Assembly: GCA_027886175.1 (NCBI GenBank)
Contig: JAJNNQ010000018.1
Span: 18,767,001-18,831,000 of the forward strand
Length of the DNA: 64,000 nt
Origin: Phylloscopus collybita
Taxonomy: Eukaryota > Chordata > Aves > Passeriformes > Phylloscopidae
Reading direction: 5' to 3'
The translations under genes were made by a program, and so were the position numbers. Below are positions 13,168 through 25,605 of this stretch, in pieces (the first letter of the stretch is position 1; every line of letters starts with the position of its first letter). The notes under the pieces were generated by a model that saw nothing but the letters and a program-made list of their open reading frames with translations, was not told the origin of the DNA and made no database searches.

Positions 13168-13212
13168 TTAAATGTGCCTTAACGTGATCATCTCAAGTGA
13201 AGGCACATTTAA
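13168..13212. repeat. Perfect 13-bp inverted repeat (hairpin)
   Basis: Arm ttaaatgtgcctt (13168-13180) is the exact reverse complement of aaggcacatttaa (13200-13212). Inside the 19-base spacer, acgtga can pair with tcaagt with one mismatch, so the whole could fold into a roughly 20-bp stem with a 5-base loop. A T run follows the second arm. The stem is shorter than a typical pre-miRNA. It could be a remnant of a palindromic transposon end or chance. Confidence 0.8.
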
Positions 13213-14940
13213 ATTTTTTTCCAGCACTACTGCTAGCTTAACTGCTCCATTCCTCTCATGCTATATGTAGGACTAGAAAGAGTGTCCATCCTTCTTGAAC
13301 AGAGGCCAAAGATGAAAGCTGCTTTCATCTTCCCTTCTGATTCCCTTCATCTGTTTTTAGAGCACAAGGCAAATGTAGGTTTTAGAGAACTCAGTAGATT
13401 GAGTGCAGTGAAATACTGTATGTCATCTTTACTGAGAAAAAACAAAGAGAAATCTAAATCCATTTGTTATTGCCCGGATGAGTGGGAAATCGTCTGGGTC
13501 AGAAGCCATTGTGAGTATAAGGGTCCTTAATTACCCAAAAACAAACAAAGAATTTCAGCAAGGAAATTACAGCTGAATGTAGCAAAAGGGAAGAATAAAC
13601 ATGCAGTGAGGAACCCTGGAAGTAAGTGTCCATAAATGGATCCTTTGAACAAGTTAATAATTACTCTGACTTTTATATTTAAACACAGAGTTCTTTTATT
13701 TATTGGAGGAAATGCTACCTGGGAGATAATGTGATTATAAAAATTATCAAAATATTTCCAGGAGATGGTGTAGATACTATCTGACATGTTCCTGCCTGCT
13801 AAAAATTGATACAAAGTGCTGCAGTCACTCTTTTAATTTTAAAGTTATTGCCTTGCTGACCCTTCCCTCCTCCTCATTCCATTTTCTCATGCATTTTGAA
13901 TAGTTTATAAATACAAGAACAACACTGAGGTCTCTGTGGAAAATGTAATTGCTGGTAAATAGCTGTCTCTATAAATAAGGTACATACCCAGACACACAGA
14001 GGCACAAATGCGTATTTTTACACGAACACAAGCTTGGGCTTCAAGAGACATCATCTCTGCACTTTTTACTGTACCATTTTTCACAAATAGTCAAAATTTT
14101 GTTCTCTAACCATGAGGCTGATTTGTCATTACTAAATTGTTTTAACAAATGGAGCAAAGCGGTTTTAAGGCTAGCTTCAGAAACCTTTCTCATGCTCTTC
14201 AATTTTTAACATACTTTAATTAAAGATTACATGTTTTTACTGGAATGCAGATATTATGAACCAGATACAGTCCTGAGTGACAGTAATTAGAGACTTATTT
14301 TTGCCCACCTTATATGCAGAATAAACCACTGTTCCCTGTATTGTCTTAAAAAAAGCTGGTTTTTTGTAGTCTGAGTTAATTGTGTAAAACTTAGTTTGCC
14401 AGTACTTTATTTTAAACTCTCTTTTTTCAATACTTTTCAGCTGTGATAGCTTCAAACTCATTTCATTAGCAGCTAACATACAATTTGCATGGGTTTGACA
14501 TAGAAAATTTGGTCCTTAAAATGTGAAATTCTCTCCTTCAAGCGTGACACTCACTGCTTTTATGCTTTAAGAAACTCTCTACTGAACTGTTGTTGGACAT
14601 GCTGAGAATCTGACTTTTTTGGTGTGATAGAAATGCAAACGACACAGATGGTGGTGTCTTTCAGTTTTGAAGATGAGTTTAAAATGCAACTTGACTTCAA
14701 AACCATTTTCAGTTGTTGAACATATTAAATATTCCAAAGTATGACCATTCCTCTTTGTTCACCTAAGGAATATAAGCAAGTCTTGCAAACCACTAATCAT
14801 AGAATGGACATTTTCTTGAGTCAGCATTTCTTTTTACATTGATGAAGTTTCTTTTTCCACTGAAAGCTTTCCATAACATCTGGATTTAAAATCATATTTA
14901 CTTCTAAGTACAACTGATACGATACAGTGGTAAATGTGAC

Positions 14941-15165
14941 AGTCCTTTCCCACAGCTGAGCCCATCACCCATCCTGGCAGCCCTGACACAGGGATGCCAT
15001 CACCACTGCCCACAGTGGGACATTTGGGTTTGTGCCCCTGCTGGGACGGGCCTTTGCACACACCCAGGTGCCAAGGAAATCATCACCATCCATGGAACCC
15101 TCACAGGGCCGTGCTCTCCCAGTGCAGCACCAGCATTGCAAAAGAGGAAAACTGCCTCTGTGCCT
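14941..15165. other. GC-rich patch, origin unknown
   Basis: About 220 bases are clearly richer in G and C than the AT-rich flanks, with many CCC, CAGC and CCTG words. Both strands are open for 70-75 codons, but I recognise no domain and the splice context is not convincing. Candidates are an old unrecognised retroelement fragment, a regulatory element or a short exon of a non-coding transcript. Confidence 0.35.
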
Positions 15166-17112
15166 TCTTACCTAAAACAGATGAGGCAAACAGCCCTAAA
15201 TGCTGATGGGGGAAGAGTGGCAGTCAGACTTTTTAATGGGTTTCAAAAAGTGAATATTTATTTTAGTTGTAAAAGGCTACCTTTTATAGGATTTAGAGAG
15301 CAGTGACAAAGTAAACAGACAATCCATTAGAGGCCAACCATTCCTCTGTCTGAAGTAGAAGTGTTAATCTCACAGCTTTCAGGGAGTAATGCATGGCCTT
15401 TAAAACATTCCTGCACAAGCTCTGCTGACCACCTGTCATTTCTTTGTGCAGCTGTTAATGGGAGATTATGAGTAATCAAATTACAAGAAAGTGAGGAAAT
15501 TAATACGTCAGCACTTCATAATAGGGGAAAACAGTAACAGTCTATACATTTTCAATTAGTTCTTCACTTGGATCTATTTCATCTCTCAAAACAGTGTGTG
15601 ATGTTGCTGATAAATCTATTTGAAACTAACCAAAATAGAAGAATTTCCCTGAAAAAAAAAATTCTGAACAGCACTAGAAATGTTTGATGGCTGACTTTTA
15701 GAAATAGAAATCCTCTAAAAGTTCAGATAGAAGATATTGTGTTGGATTTACTAGATGTCTAACAGATCAGCATATTCACTGCTTGAGCAGAAGAGGTCAT
15801 TAAAATATTATAAATGCCTTCACTGGAAGTTAAGGAGGGATAGACCAGCTCAGCAAGGTTCATGTGGAGGAGACAAAGCAGCAGTTAAACATAGATGAAA
15901 GTGATTGCCTTTGGTGTGCTGAGATGTTTGGGGTCTGTTGGAAGAGGGAGCTTCCTGGTGCTCAGAGCAAAAGGGCAGCAGCTGATTAGCCTGAGAGAGG
16001 AGGGTGGTTTTGGAGAAGGCATGATGGGATGGTTTGGAGAATTTAAAATGGTATCTGAGCAACAATGAGGCCTGAAGGTAATGGTAACACTGACGAGTTG
16101 AATATTGTTTTCATGTTACCTGCCTTATAACAGAAATTATCGTAGTGTCAGAATATAAACAGGTGCCATACAGAAAGTGACTGGTTGAGTTCCTTTTCCA
16201 AAGAAGAAAATTATTAGCTAAGAATAACCTTTTCATAAAGAACTGGACATTTACTTTTGAATGCAAAATAAGACAGGTCATTGAGGTGTTTCATTTGAGA
16301 AGAGAACAGTGTGTCACTACCTGTTCTGTTTAAATATACGAGGAGAGAGATGCAAATTGGACATGGCACTGTAATACTGTTTAGGGAAGATTACAGAATG
16401 TACAAGGAAGTTAGATTTTATTAGGTTTCCTCAACTTCACTTTGCAGGTAATGGTTTTCCTCATTGCAGCCATCAGGATGATTATACTGATATCACATCA
16501 TTTAGTCATGGTCAGCTTCTCTTAGTAGGGACATGACCAGGAGTTATGCCTGTGGCCTTTTGTGGCATTTTTCTTCCACCCCAAAGGTTGACCTATGTTT
16601 CTATACGTATTACTTTGCTTATAACATATGGTTTTTTTTCTGATTTTAAGCAGAATGTCACAGTTATAATTTACTGTTTGTATAACAGAAGGCACTTTTA
16701 CCAGCCCTATTTTCATCACCAGCGCCATCATCATTGTTTCTTGCTGTCAAATCATCTGCTCGAGAAAGATCCATGATCAGCTGCTTAAGATGAGCTCCCT
16801 ACTGTGTGCCTCAAGTATTTGAAAAGAAAGTCACTTATTTAAAGATAACTCTGAACATTTCTCTCCAGGATATGACATTGACATGACTTAAGGAGTATAT
16901 AAAACAAAACCACAACAAAATATCTGCTGTGTTGTTCTGGAAGTCTTTCAACCCAATTCATGGAGGGAATTTTGTTATAGTTGCTGCTTCCAGGTAAATA
17001 TTTCATTATTCTTACGGAGTATCAGGTAGAAAATCATCAAATATATATGTCTATACAAATGTATGAGTATATATCATCTAAATCTTTGGTATTTACGAGA
17101 ACATAGATGAGG

Positions 17113-17133
17113 GCTTTATAGCTTTATAGCTTT
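17113..17133. repeat. 8-bp tandem repeat, about 2.6 copies
   Basis: The unit gctttata is repeated head to tail and followed by a partial copy, gcttt. A slippage product. Confidence 0.7.
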
Positions 17134-17211
17134 GTCATGTTTTTTATTTCACTTAGAAACATTATCAGTCCTGACGCTCCAAAATTTGTCTTCATATCTC
17201 TTTTTGTGGTG

Positions 17212-17235
17212 TCAAGAGGGCTGAGGCCCTCTTGA
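17212..17235. repeat. Perfect 10-bp hairpin
   Basis: tcaagagggc and gccctcttga are exact reverse complements around a 4-base loop, tgag. It is GC-richer than its surroundings. Too short for a miRNA precursor and with no adjoining T run; function unknown. Confidence 0.8.
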
Positions 17236-19469
17236 TGTAGTGTAGTATGGTATAGAGGGATCCTTTCTATTGGAAGGGGTAGACTCTGGGGCTCCAGCTG
17301 AGTAATGTGGTTCCTCGAGAGACACAACATTTCTCCCTGTACCTCAGTGTTTAAAATAGTAAAATGAAAGAACAAGCATGCTTCAGAGAAAAGGTGTCAC
17401 ATCTCTTCTATGGATGGGGATCTACAACCTGAATGGCCAAGTGTAATTCTAAAATAAATGGAAAGAACTCTAGTTTCTTCAGAACTTGTTGCATGGTCAT
17501 ATTCAAAACACATCTAAGGAAAAACATTGAATTTCCTGATTTCTTCAGAAGCTGCTTTAGCTTAAGTCTATTTTAATTCATAATAATCAGGAGTCCATAG
17601 TGTATTCCCACTTAGATATGAGCTTTAATGAATAAAGAGATCCAGTATATGTCCATTTGTGTCATCATGTATATATATATTTCAGTTTAGAATGGAGTGA
17701 TTATTCATTTATCTAGACACTCTTTGAAAAGTATCATATATGCAGAAGGTTGTTAACTGTTAATTTTTAGAAAAATCTCAAAAACATTTCTAATACTGTA
17801 GTTTGGAGATATTATATGCAACTGTGTTTTCAGTAAGGAAACAAAAGCTTACATAGTTCTTTTGTTCTTTCCAAAAATTTTGTATTCTTTTTCTGCTCTA
17901 TGTTCTTTAAATATTTTTCCCATTTAGAGAGCTTTGGGAACATAGCCCTTTCCTTGCAGTGGTAATTAAGTTCACTCATTCATTGTAACAATAGCAGCAA
18001 AGAAAGATGAAAAAGCTGAAATAAATTGTCCTCTGGCAGCGAAACTAAAGTGTTGCTATGCTTAAAAATAACTCTTCTCCTCATCTCTCCCATTCTTTCT
18101 TATTGTAAGAACCTAAATTTACTTTCTGAAAGAAATACAATTCTATCAATACTACAATCTGGACAGCATGTAGACCATTAATATCATCGTGCAGTATATT
18201 CTAACGTTAAATTCAGATTCACAAAAGCTTTCCCTGAGTCAATAATTAGATTAAAATTATACCAGCAAAGCCCCTCTTTTTACCTATTAATACATGAAAT
18301 TTAATTTTTCTCCTGGAAATCCATCAGTTCCAGGACATAGCCCTTATATACCTTTTGACAGTAAAATTAAAGACATGGAAAATTGCTGCAACTTTACTTC
18401 TTGCTACTTGAAAGACTGCTATAATTCATGAAAATGTCAGTTTTGCAATCCATTTTTGGTGAGCTGCATGGTTAATGGATTATTGTCTCAGGGACTAGGG
18501 ATAGTTTTAGTTTGAAAAAATAGCACTCCCCAATTTTCATTTTAGGTACTAGTGGAGACAGGAGAATGAATTTATTCTGAAATAATAAAATTTCCTTTTC
18601 TTACTTTTTCTATATAAATTACTTGGTTTAAAATTGGAAAATAAGCATGCTGGCTTATCTTATCACTAGCAAACTCTTACTCTCTTAAGACCATATTTTC
18701 TACCAGAGACAGTATTTTAGGTAAATTTGGGTTTTGGCTTTTTTTTTCAGTTCTGCATATAAAACAATATGAGAATAATAATTTGAGATTGACCAGAAGA
18801 TGACAGGCACCACATGAGTCATTCTCCAGGTTGCTCTGTATCATGTCAGAAGGCAATAATCTGGCATTTTAAAGTCAGACTTGACTTTTACCAGTTTATC
18901 TCAAAACACAATTATCATTAGTACATTTTCTCCTTTAAAAATCTCGTAGCATAAGTACAGATATTTAATAGGATTCCACTCCTTTGCTCATGCAGCATTC
19001 TTGTAAGTGTTTTGTATTCCTAGATGTTGGGTAATTCATGCCAATGTTGGGTTTGGTTTTCGACGGAGATTCCTTGCTGGTTTCCCTGAACAACTTTGTG
19101 TGATGAAGAGCTCGGTCTGCTTACATGCTTCTTCCTTAACTAAGTGGAAGTAAATATCACACACTGATATTGATTCAAATTTTATTTTTCAAACTATAGA
19201 AAGATTGTTTTACTTGACTGGTATCCACGCTTTCCTGTGATCATTCCAGTGGTGAGTGGAAAAAACAACTTGACTGGAATTTGAGTGGGTAGCACTGATG
19301 AACATCACAGGTAGATAAAATACTCCAAGGGATACTCCAATACTGGTTTTCTTGAAATGACAGTCTCAGCAAATGACTGAATCCAGTCTAGCTTTGCAGT
19401 GAAAATTTTACCTGGGTCCTGAATAAATGGCTAGGATCTTTCCCATCAGCTATGGAAGACATGGACAGT

Positions 19470-19497
19470 AAAAAGAAAAAAAAAAAAAGAAAAAAAA
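19470..19497. repeat. A-rich tract with two G interruptions
   Basis: Three A runs separated by single G bases, about 28 bases long. It resembles a decayed poly(A) tail on the plus strand, but no retroposed body is recognisable upstream. Confidence 0.75.
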
Positions 19498-20119
19498 TTA
19501 TGAAACTGATTATTTTTCCTTAAAAAAAGGTTACCTTTTCTAAAGAGAAAAAATACAAAAATATTGTTTTACTCAGGGCTTTGATGTAAACCAGATGTGT
19601 TGGAGATCACGATGGCTAATACTGTCTCCAGATGAAAACATAAGGGTTAAGAGAGAGAACAGACAAAAGGGACACAAAAATTCAGACATTTTGAAGATCT
19701 GAAAATCAGCCTTCTATGTGGCTGTCTGTGTTCAGACACAGTATCATAGTGAACCTGAGTGAAGGAACACCCTGCAATGTGATACCTGTAGAGTGATCTG
19801 TAGAACTAAAAATACACCAGTCTTTTGGTTTAAAAACTCCTTGAAGGGAAGGCATAAGAAAGTCCTTCCTATGCCCTCCTTTTGAAGAGTTACAGTATAA
19901 TTGACACTCAGCTGTGAACTGTCCTTCACTTACTCGACTTGGTGATTTACATTATAAAGGTGGCTCAAGGAGTTTGCATCAAAACTGTTCCTGTGGATTT
20001 ATATTTGAGATAGACATAAGGTAGAAATTTAGACCTAACAGTCCAAGGGCAGCTTTCAATTGGTGATGATAGGTATTTAGGATAAGCAACATTACACTGA
20101 TTTGCTGTTAATATCTGAA

Positions 20120-20141
20120 CAAAAGCAGGCCAAAAGCAGGC
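20120..20141. repeat. Perfect 11-bp tandem duplication
   Basis: The word caaaagcaggc occurs twice with no spacer and no mismatch, indicating a recent slippage duplication. Confidence 0.8.
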
Positions 20142-22899
20142 CAGAGTCAAACAACACATCCAGTTTGTGTCCATTAGCTGTGTGTTTTGCTGTTCGGAGG
20201 GTTCATACAGAAATAAAGAAGCAGAGAGATGGAGCATGTATGCTAATACTTGTTTTTGTAGCAAAAAAAAAGATGGTTCCAATCCCATATGAAGCTCAGC
20301 ATAAATAAACTTCTGCATTTATGGAAACATCTGCCAAAGTGAGTGGAATAGCCAGGGGAACTTTCCTGTCAGGATCAGGGCCAGAATGAGCTTCTGGTAA
20401 GACCAGGTGGTAGGAAAACAAGCATGCAGGATATGGAAAATAGGAGAATCAGTTATGCCAACTTATGATACAAAAAATGCAGGCAAATATTTTGATTGCA
20501 ATTAATACTATCGGTGTGTCAGCAACAGCATTTTTGTAGTTTCATTCAGACTTGTTATTTAAATAGAAGAAAAAATCTTTGAGTTACAACGGTGGCATCA
20601 CTGGAAAATTTGTGAGCATGAGTCAGATGTGGAAGTGGGGAAGAATATTATGTGCTGCAGGGAAGAATGCTCTTGAGGCTAGATGTATGCAGACTGCTCT
20701 GTTTGTTTTTTGGGTTTTTTTTTACTAAATTCTGCCAGATGCAGAGTGCATTACAAGAACCGCAGTTGGGAATCTTCTGTGTTATTGCTGTCTGTTTTTT
20801 GTCACAGTAGAAAGTTGTGGCTTTGGCAAGCCCATAGCACTCCTCTGTGAAGGATGGCTATGCTGTGTGCTACTCATCTATCCAGAGCTCAAGACAAGCT
20901 TTGCTTTTGCTTTTCTTTCAGCAAAATAAACCACTGCAGTCATGCCTCTACAGTATTGAATTTATAGCCCTCCTTTGACATAGGCTATATTTTAGGTAGC
21001 CAGATGACCACCGTCAGGTATAGTTTCCAAAAGAGGTACATTTCTGCTTTTCTAATGCTCCTCTCTTCTGCTTACAGGCAGCACCTCTGCCATGAAGCTC
21101 AACTGAATGGGAACCTTGCTGAGCTATTGCCACACTGACAATTCCATTTATGTGATTATTTTATACAGTGCACCAGCATCAGGGCAGGAGTAACATTTGT
21201 GGTTAGAGGGTGTACAGCTGGAAGGAGGTGATATTTGCTGAAACTCCCAAGATATTTGGCTTATTTATTTTAAATGAAAGAGAAGAAAAAAAAATACAAG
21301 CAAAAAACCATGGTAAAAGGGATGGTTTCACATAAAACATTGTCTAGTATTTTTTCTAGAAACATTAATCACTTCACCAGAGTCACATATTCTGGAATAG
21401 GTTATGTAAATCAGGTTATTTACTCAGAAGTAAATTTCAAGATCCCTATTACTGGTGGGATGACAAGTTACAATTTTTGTCACAGAACAGAAATTAAACC
21501 AATTTCAAAGGCTGTAGGAAGTCAGTGGCAGTCAGGAACAGTCCAAAGTTCAACCAGCAGCCTTGTACTGTGCCTCCCAGGATTTTGGTCCAAGTATGAG
21601 GTGATGCTTTTCCTCAGATGCATTTTCTGTTTGCTTACTCAGTGTATCTCTGCAGCAAAAATAACCAAGACACTGTCATCTGACTTACAAATAAAGTAGT
21701 TTCTTACAGTCTCTGAAGACTTACAAGGCCTATCTGCCTTACCAATAACTTCTGAATTCAAGGTAAGAATGGTGTCAAAGTGAGGTCCCCAAACAGCCTC
21801 TAGATAGCACGTGTTTGGCAATTTTTAAAATTAATTTTCAGGTGATAGAAATCATTGGTTATGTATAAAGTCCATGATGTCCCATCTGAGAGGCATGGCT
21901 GCAAGAATTTTCTGTAAGATATTTTAAGGTTCACTAATGTCTAATATTTCAGTTGTAATATAAGGGAAAATAAGTAAAAAGTATTAATAAATGAGTTTGG
22001 TTGTCATGGGAACCAATTGTCTCAGGTGCTCTGTTCCAATACAGCTATTAACCTCTAGTCCATATTTATTATTCAAGGGAAATAACTGACTCGAAAAAGG
22101 AAGATTGGTTGTCACAAAAAAGAGAAGCCAGTGTGCTAAAGTTGAGTCATTTGCATGCAATAAAAATGAATTAAAGAGGATGAATCTTCTTCAGCCCTAA
22201 AATGATTTGCATTTGGGTTATTGCTCTATTTTTCTCAGTTCTCAATGTTATAGGATGTCAAAAAAGAACTAGGAACAGCAGATCTGGAATGAAATAAAGT
22301 ACCCTACAGCTACTGTGTTCTGACTTAGATCTTTATCATGCTCTTTAAGACTTTCATCCTACCATTACAGCTTGTTCTAGTACATATCTGGTGGCAAAAT
22401 GCATAAGAAGAGCCCATATTATTAATAATCTGATGATTTTTTTTTGTAACAGCCACTATTATTCCAGTTTGTAATTGTGATTGTACCCCACTTAACTGGA
22501 CTGAACAGACTAAAGGGGATTGCTCAATGGACATTTAAAAAGAATTTGCACAAAGGCAGTTTGTTGATGCAGTAGCATCTGTTTCCAAGGAATCTACACA
22601 CATAATTTTACTTTTAAAATATCAGAAATCCAAGACTGAAAAGCATTTTTTAAAAATCATTTTAGCTATTATTTGCTGAAATTTGTCATGTATTATCTCA
22701 GGAATGTACTACATGAATTCTTCTCTAGAAAGTGTTTGCCTTCCTTTGCTTTTTCGTTTTCCAGTACCCAATATGTTCTAACACCAAACCCCACATCTAC
22801 AGTTACCAGTTTTGTTACAGGTTCCCTCACTGAATCCACATCTATTCAGATGGGCATGGCATTTATGTTTTGGATTATGGCTCTTACTCTGCTGAGGGT

Positions 22900-22900
<1 letters not shown>

Positions 22901-22933
<33 letters not shown>

Positions 22934-22972
22934 TGTTTTTTTTTTTTTTTTTTGTTTTTGTTTTGTTTTGTT
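22901..22972. repeat. Long T tract
   Basis: Thirty-two T, then GTG, then eighteen T, then a decaying GTTTT pattern. It may be the poly(A) tail of a minus-strand retroposon whose body would lie to the right, but I recognise no such body. It also creates a phenylalanine-rich artefactual frame. Confidence 0.9.
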
Positions 22973-23036
22973 AATTCCTTCAAAATAATAAGAAGGAACT
23001 TTAGGAACAGTTAACAAAAAGGAAAACAAAACAACG

Positions 23037-23055
23037 CCCCCCCCCCCCCCCCCCC
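23037..23055. repeat. Run of 19 C
   Basis: An uninterrupted C homopolymer lying 64 bases after the long T tract, in otherwise AT-rich DNA. Its length is likely to vary between individuals or sequencing reads. Confidence 0.95.
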
Positions 23056-23677
23056 AAGTCTCTATGGTTTTTTTTCTCTAACTCTAGAGTAAAGGCCTTT
23101 TACTTGCCAGTTTCACTTTGATGTTTTACCAATTATAAAATAACCATAAAGGATGCTTTTATTTAGGTTATCAGAAGCTGGGATGAAATGCTCTCCTGAC
23201 TGCTTGAAATAGAGAATTTTGAAGTAACTAGTCAGGAGCTTCATTTCTTTTAGCTGTAATTCTTGCTAATGGAATTCTTTAATGCATTAAAAGTAAGACT
23301 TGATTATCTCATGTTTATAAATATTGATAATTCTGAGTACTGTGATTATTTTTAAGATGGTGTCAAACTTGTCATCTCAGAAACTTTCTAATCAGAAAAT
23401 AACTACAATATATAATGAATAAAGCCTAAGAATCCTCATTTTTCAAAGTCCTCTGGTGCACTTGAAGTCTTGGGATGATATAAGGGACAATGCTGGCTAA
23501 AGGAAGATGAAGAAGAATTTGGCACGTAGCCTTTGTTATCACATTCCCTGTTCTGTCTTGTCCTCTTGTGCTGTCCCCAGTCAATAATGTATGTGTGCTG
23601 GATAACCTTTAATGTGAACTTGTTGTTTCTGAGAGAGGAAACAAAAATCACATCCCTAAAACATGACCTCCTCTCTC

Positions 23678-23698
23678 TTTTTTTTTTTTTTTTTTTTT
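23678..23698. repeat. Run of 21 T
   Basis: A T homopolymer preceded by a CT-rich stretch. No minus-strand retroposon body is recognised to its right. Confidence 0.9.
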
Positions 23699-25580
23699 CT
23701 GTTTATATTTACTCTAGGCCTATTGCACATTATCACTACTATTCCCTAGTGGTACCTACCATTGACACGGTAGGCAGATTCATTTATCGACCCAAGAACT
23801 GATAACACTTTGCACAGTGTTCCCAGTAGTGCAGTCAGCCACTAATTTTTCTGCCACAGAAGGTCCCTACAGCAGCAGTACTGCTCCCCTGGCAACCTTT
23901 TTCAAATGATACATCATGTCTGCTCGCAAAAATCATGATTTATCTATAGGTGGCAGCAGACTTACACTGTAGGGCTGGAACAAGACCTGTCAATTACTTT
24001 CAATTATTCATGCATAATCACTTAATCTCTCTAAAGAGGGTGTACAGAACAAAAGTCCTGTAGAAGCAAATACATGTGTGGATTAGGCCACAATTTTAGC
24101 ATCTGAGAAAAAAACAGAGAAAGAGTAAAATATTTGAAAGGAGGAAGAATGTTTATTCAATAATAAAGTTTACTTTGCAGATGATAATAATTTACTGTCT
24201 CCTTTGTACAAAGCTATAATTTGGGAACTAACCTACGTACTTGAATACCATTTTTTTGCAGCAGGACTCAACAGAGTTTTAACAAAATTCTGCTGTTGAA
24301 TCTGTATTGTTTTTCCATTGTAACAAAATTATGGCAAAGCTTTCTGTAATCCTACAACTAGGAAACCACCTGAGAATATTTATTTATTTATGGAATATCT
24401 TGTGTGTATATCATAGACAGGTGGACATGCTTCAAGGGACCAGTTAGACTCTGTATTAGGTTTCAGTGCCTGAAAATGATCAGTGACTGTTCTGTTCTCA
24501 TGGTCTTACTATCTTCTGGTCCTTCCTAAGAATCATAAAGGAGATTAAATTCAATTGTTCAAAAGGCAGGCCATTAAACCCTTGATATGTGCTGCGTTGC
24601 ATGTATCAGATATAAGATAGTGGAAAATGGATTTCTTATGGGAGATAATAGAAGATAATGAAGGTAAAAACAATTACAAAAAGTAGGGCCCAGTGATTAT
24701 TGACACCATCAATATTTACATATTAGGCCCTAAGGACTAATTCATAGCACATCTGGTTTATTAGTGAACTTACATGAGACAAAGAGTTTTGCTATGTATT
24801 TGTCATTGTTTTAAAAACCTATATGAAAGGAGAAGAGTGCACCTTGAAATTTTTAGGCTTCCTGTAATTCAATCAAAACTGATACTAGGTGTCTGGCAGG
24901 GTGAAAATAAACAATATACCATAAAATTATCTGAGACAGGAACAGCATAAAAATAAAATATTCACCTTTTATTTCTCAGGTGATTTATTGACAGAGAACT
25001 GACACCAAAGAATTGGAAAACCTTGGTTTTCTAGCCATGTGTGCACACATAAGGAAAAGGTCAGAGGCATAATCAGCCTAATTTGCATTTTCAAAAGAGT
25101 TTACACTCATTTAGTGCCTAAACCTATTTGTCTTTGTGATCCTAGATCACATACCTGAAATTAGATTTGCTAGGATTGAGTTCTTCTGTTTGATCTAAGC
25201 AAAGAATTTTTTTACCAGACTGAAAGCTTTTGTTTGGACATTTAGGTATTTATGTGAAGCGGGTATAAAATATTATATGTCCTATCAAATATTTTGTGCT
25301 TTAACAATAGGGGACTTTGTAGGCTATAACTCTGCCATTAAATGTATGTGTGTAAAAGTACAAAGGTATTTTTGCTCCTTTTTTGAGCAAGTTTTCCTCC
25401 TGAATGTCCTAACCAGAGCAGAAGTAAGGTAACTTGTAGGTCATTACAAAGAATTGAAGGTTGAAAGAGGGTAGGTCAGATCAGCTAACAGCACCTACAA
25501 GTCTTCATGGACTGCTGTTTCAACTCTTTACCCTCTACTGTATTTCTGTGTCGTTCTGTGTGCTACCTCTTAACTTGACC

Positions 25581-25605
25581 AAAAAAAAAAAAAAAAAAAA
25601 AAAAA
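25581..25605. repeat. Run of 25 A
   Basis: An uninterrupted A homopolymer, followed by GAAAAAG. It could be the tail of a plus-strand retrocopy, but no source sequence is recognised upstream. Confidence 0.9.

Larger units (their letters stand above)
10806..22900. other. Gene-free AT-rich DNA with simple repeats and hairpins
   Basis: No supported gene, RNA gene or transposon in this 12-kb stretch. The longest open frames (126 codons minus at 11478-11858; 141 codons plus at 21274-21699) are low-complexity or without recognisable domains. Structured items are listed separately: a T/G-rich tract, a (GAAA)n microsatellite, hairpins at 13168-13212 and 17212-17235, a GC-rich patch near 15 kb, short tandem repeats and an A-rich tract at 19.47 kb. 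Confidence 0.7.

Noticed and set aside
14796..14806. atcatagaatg resembling a reversed CR1 tail
   Set aside because: Only about a dozen bases match and the text that should follow (the reversed CR1 3' region) is absent.
21274..21699. Longest open frame in the window (141 codons, plus strand)
   Set aside because: It begins in a lysine-rich A tract, shows no recognisable domain, has no promoter or splice context, and its length is not remarkable for 64 kb searched in six frames.
22673..23014. Phenylalanine-rich frame of 113 codons
   Set aside because: Produced by the long T tract; low-complexity artefact.
25581..25605. A25 run as the tail of a processed pseudogene
   Set aside because: No coding-like or recognisable sequence lies immediately upstream on the plus strand.
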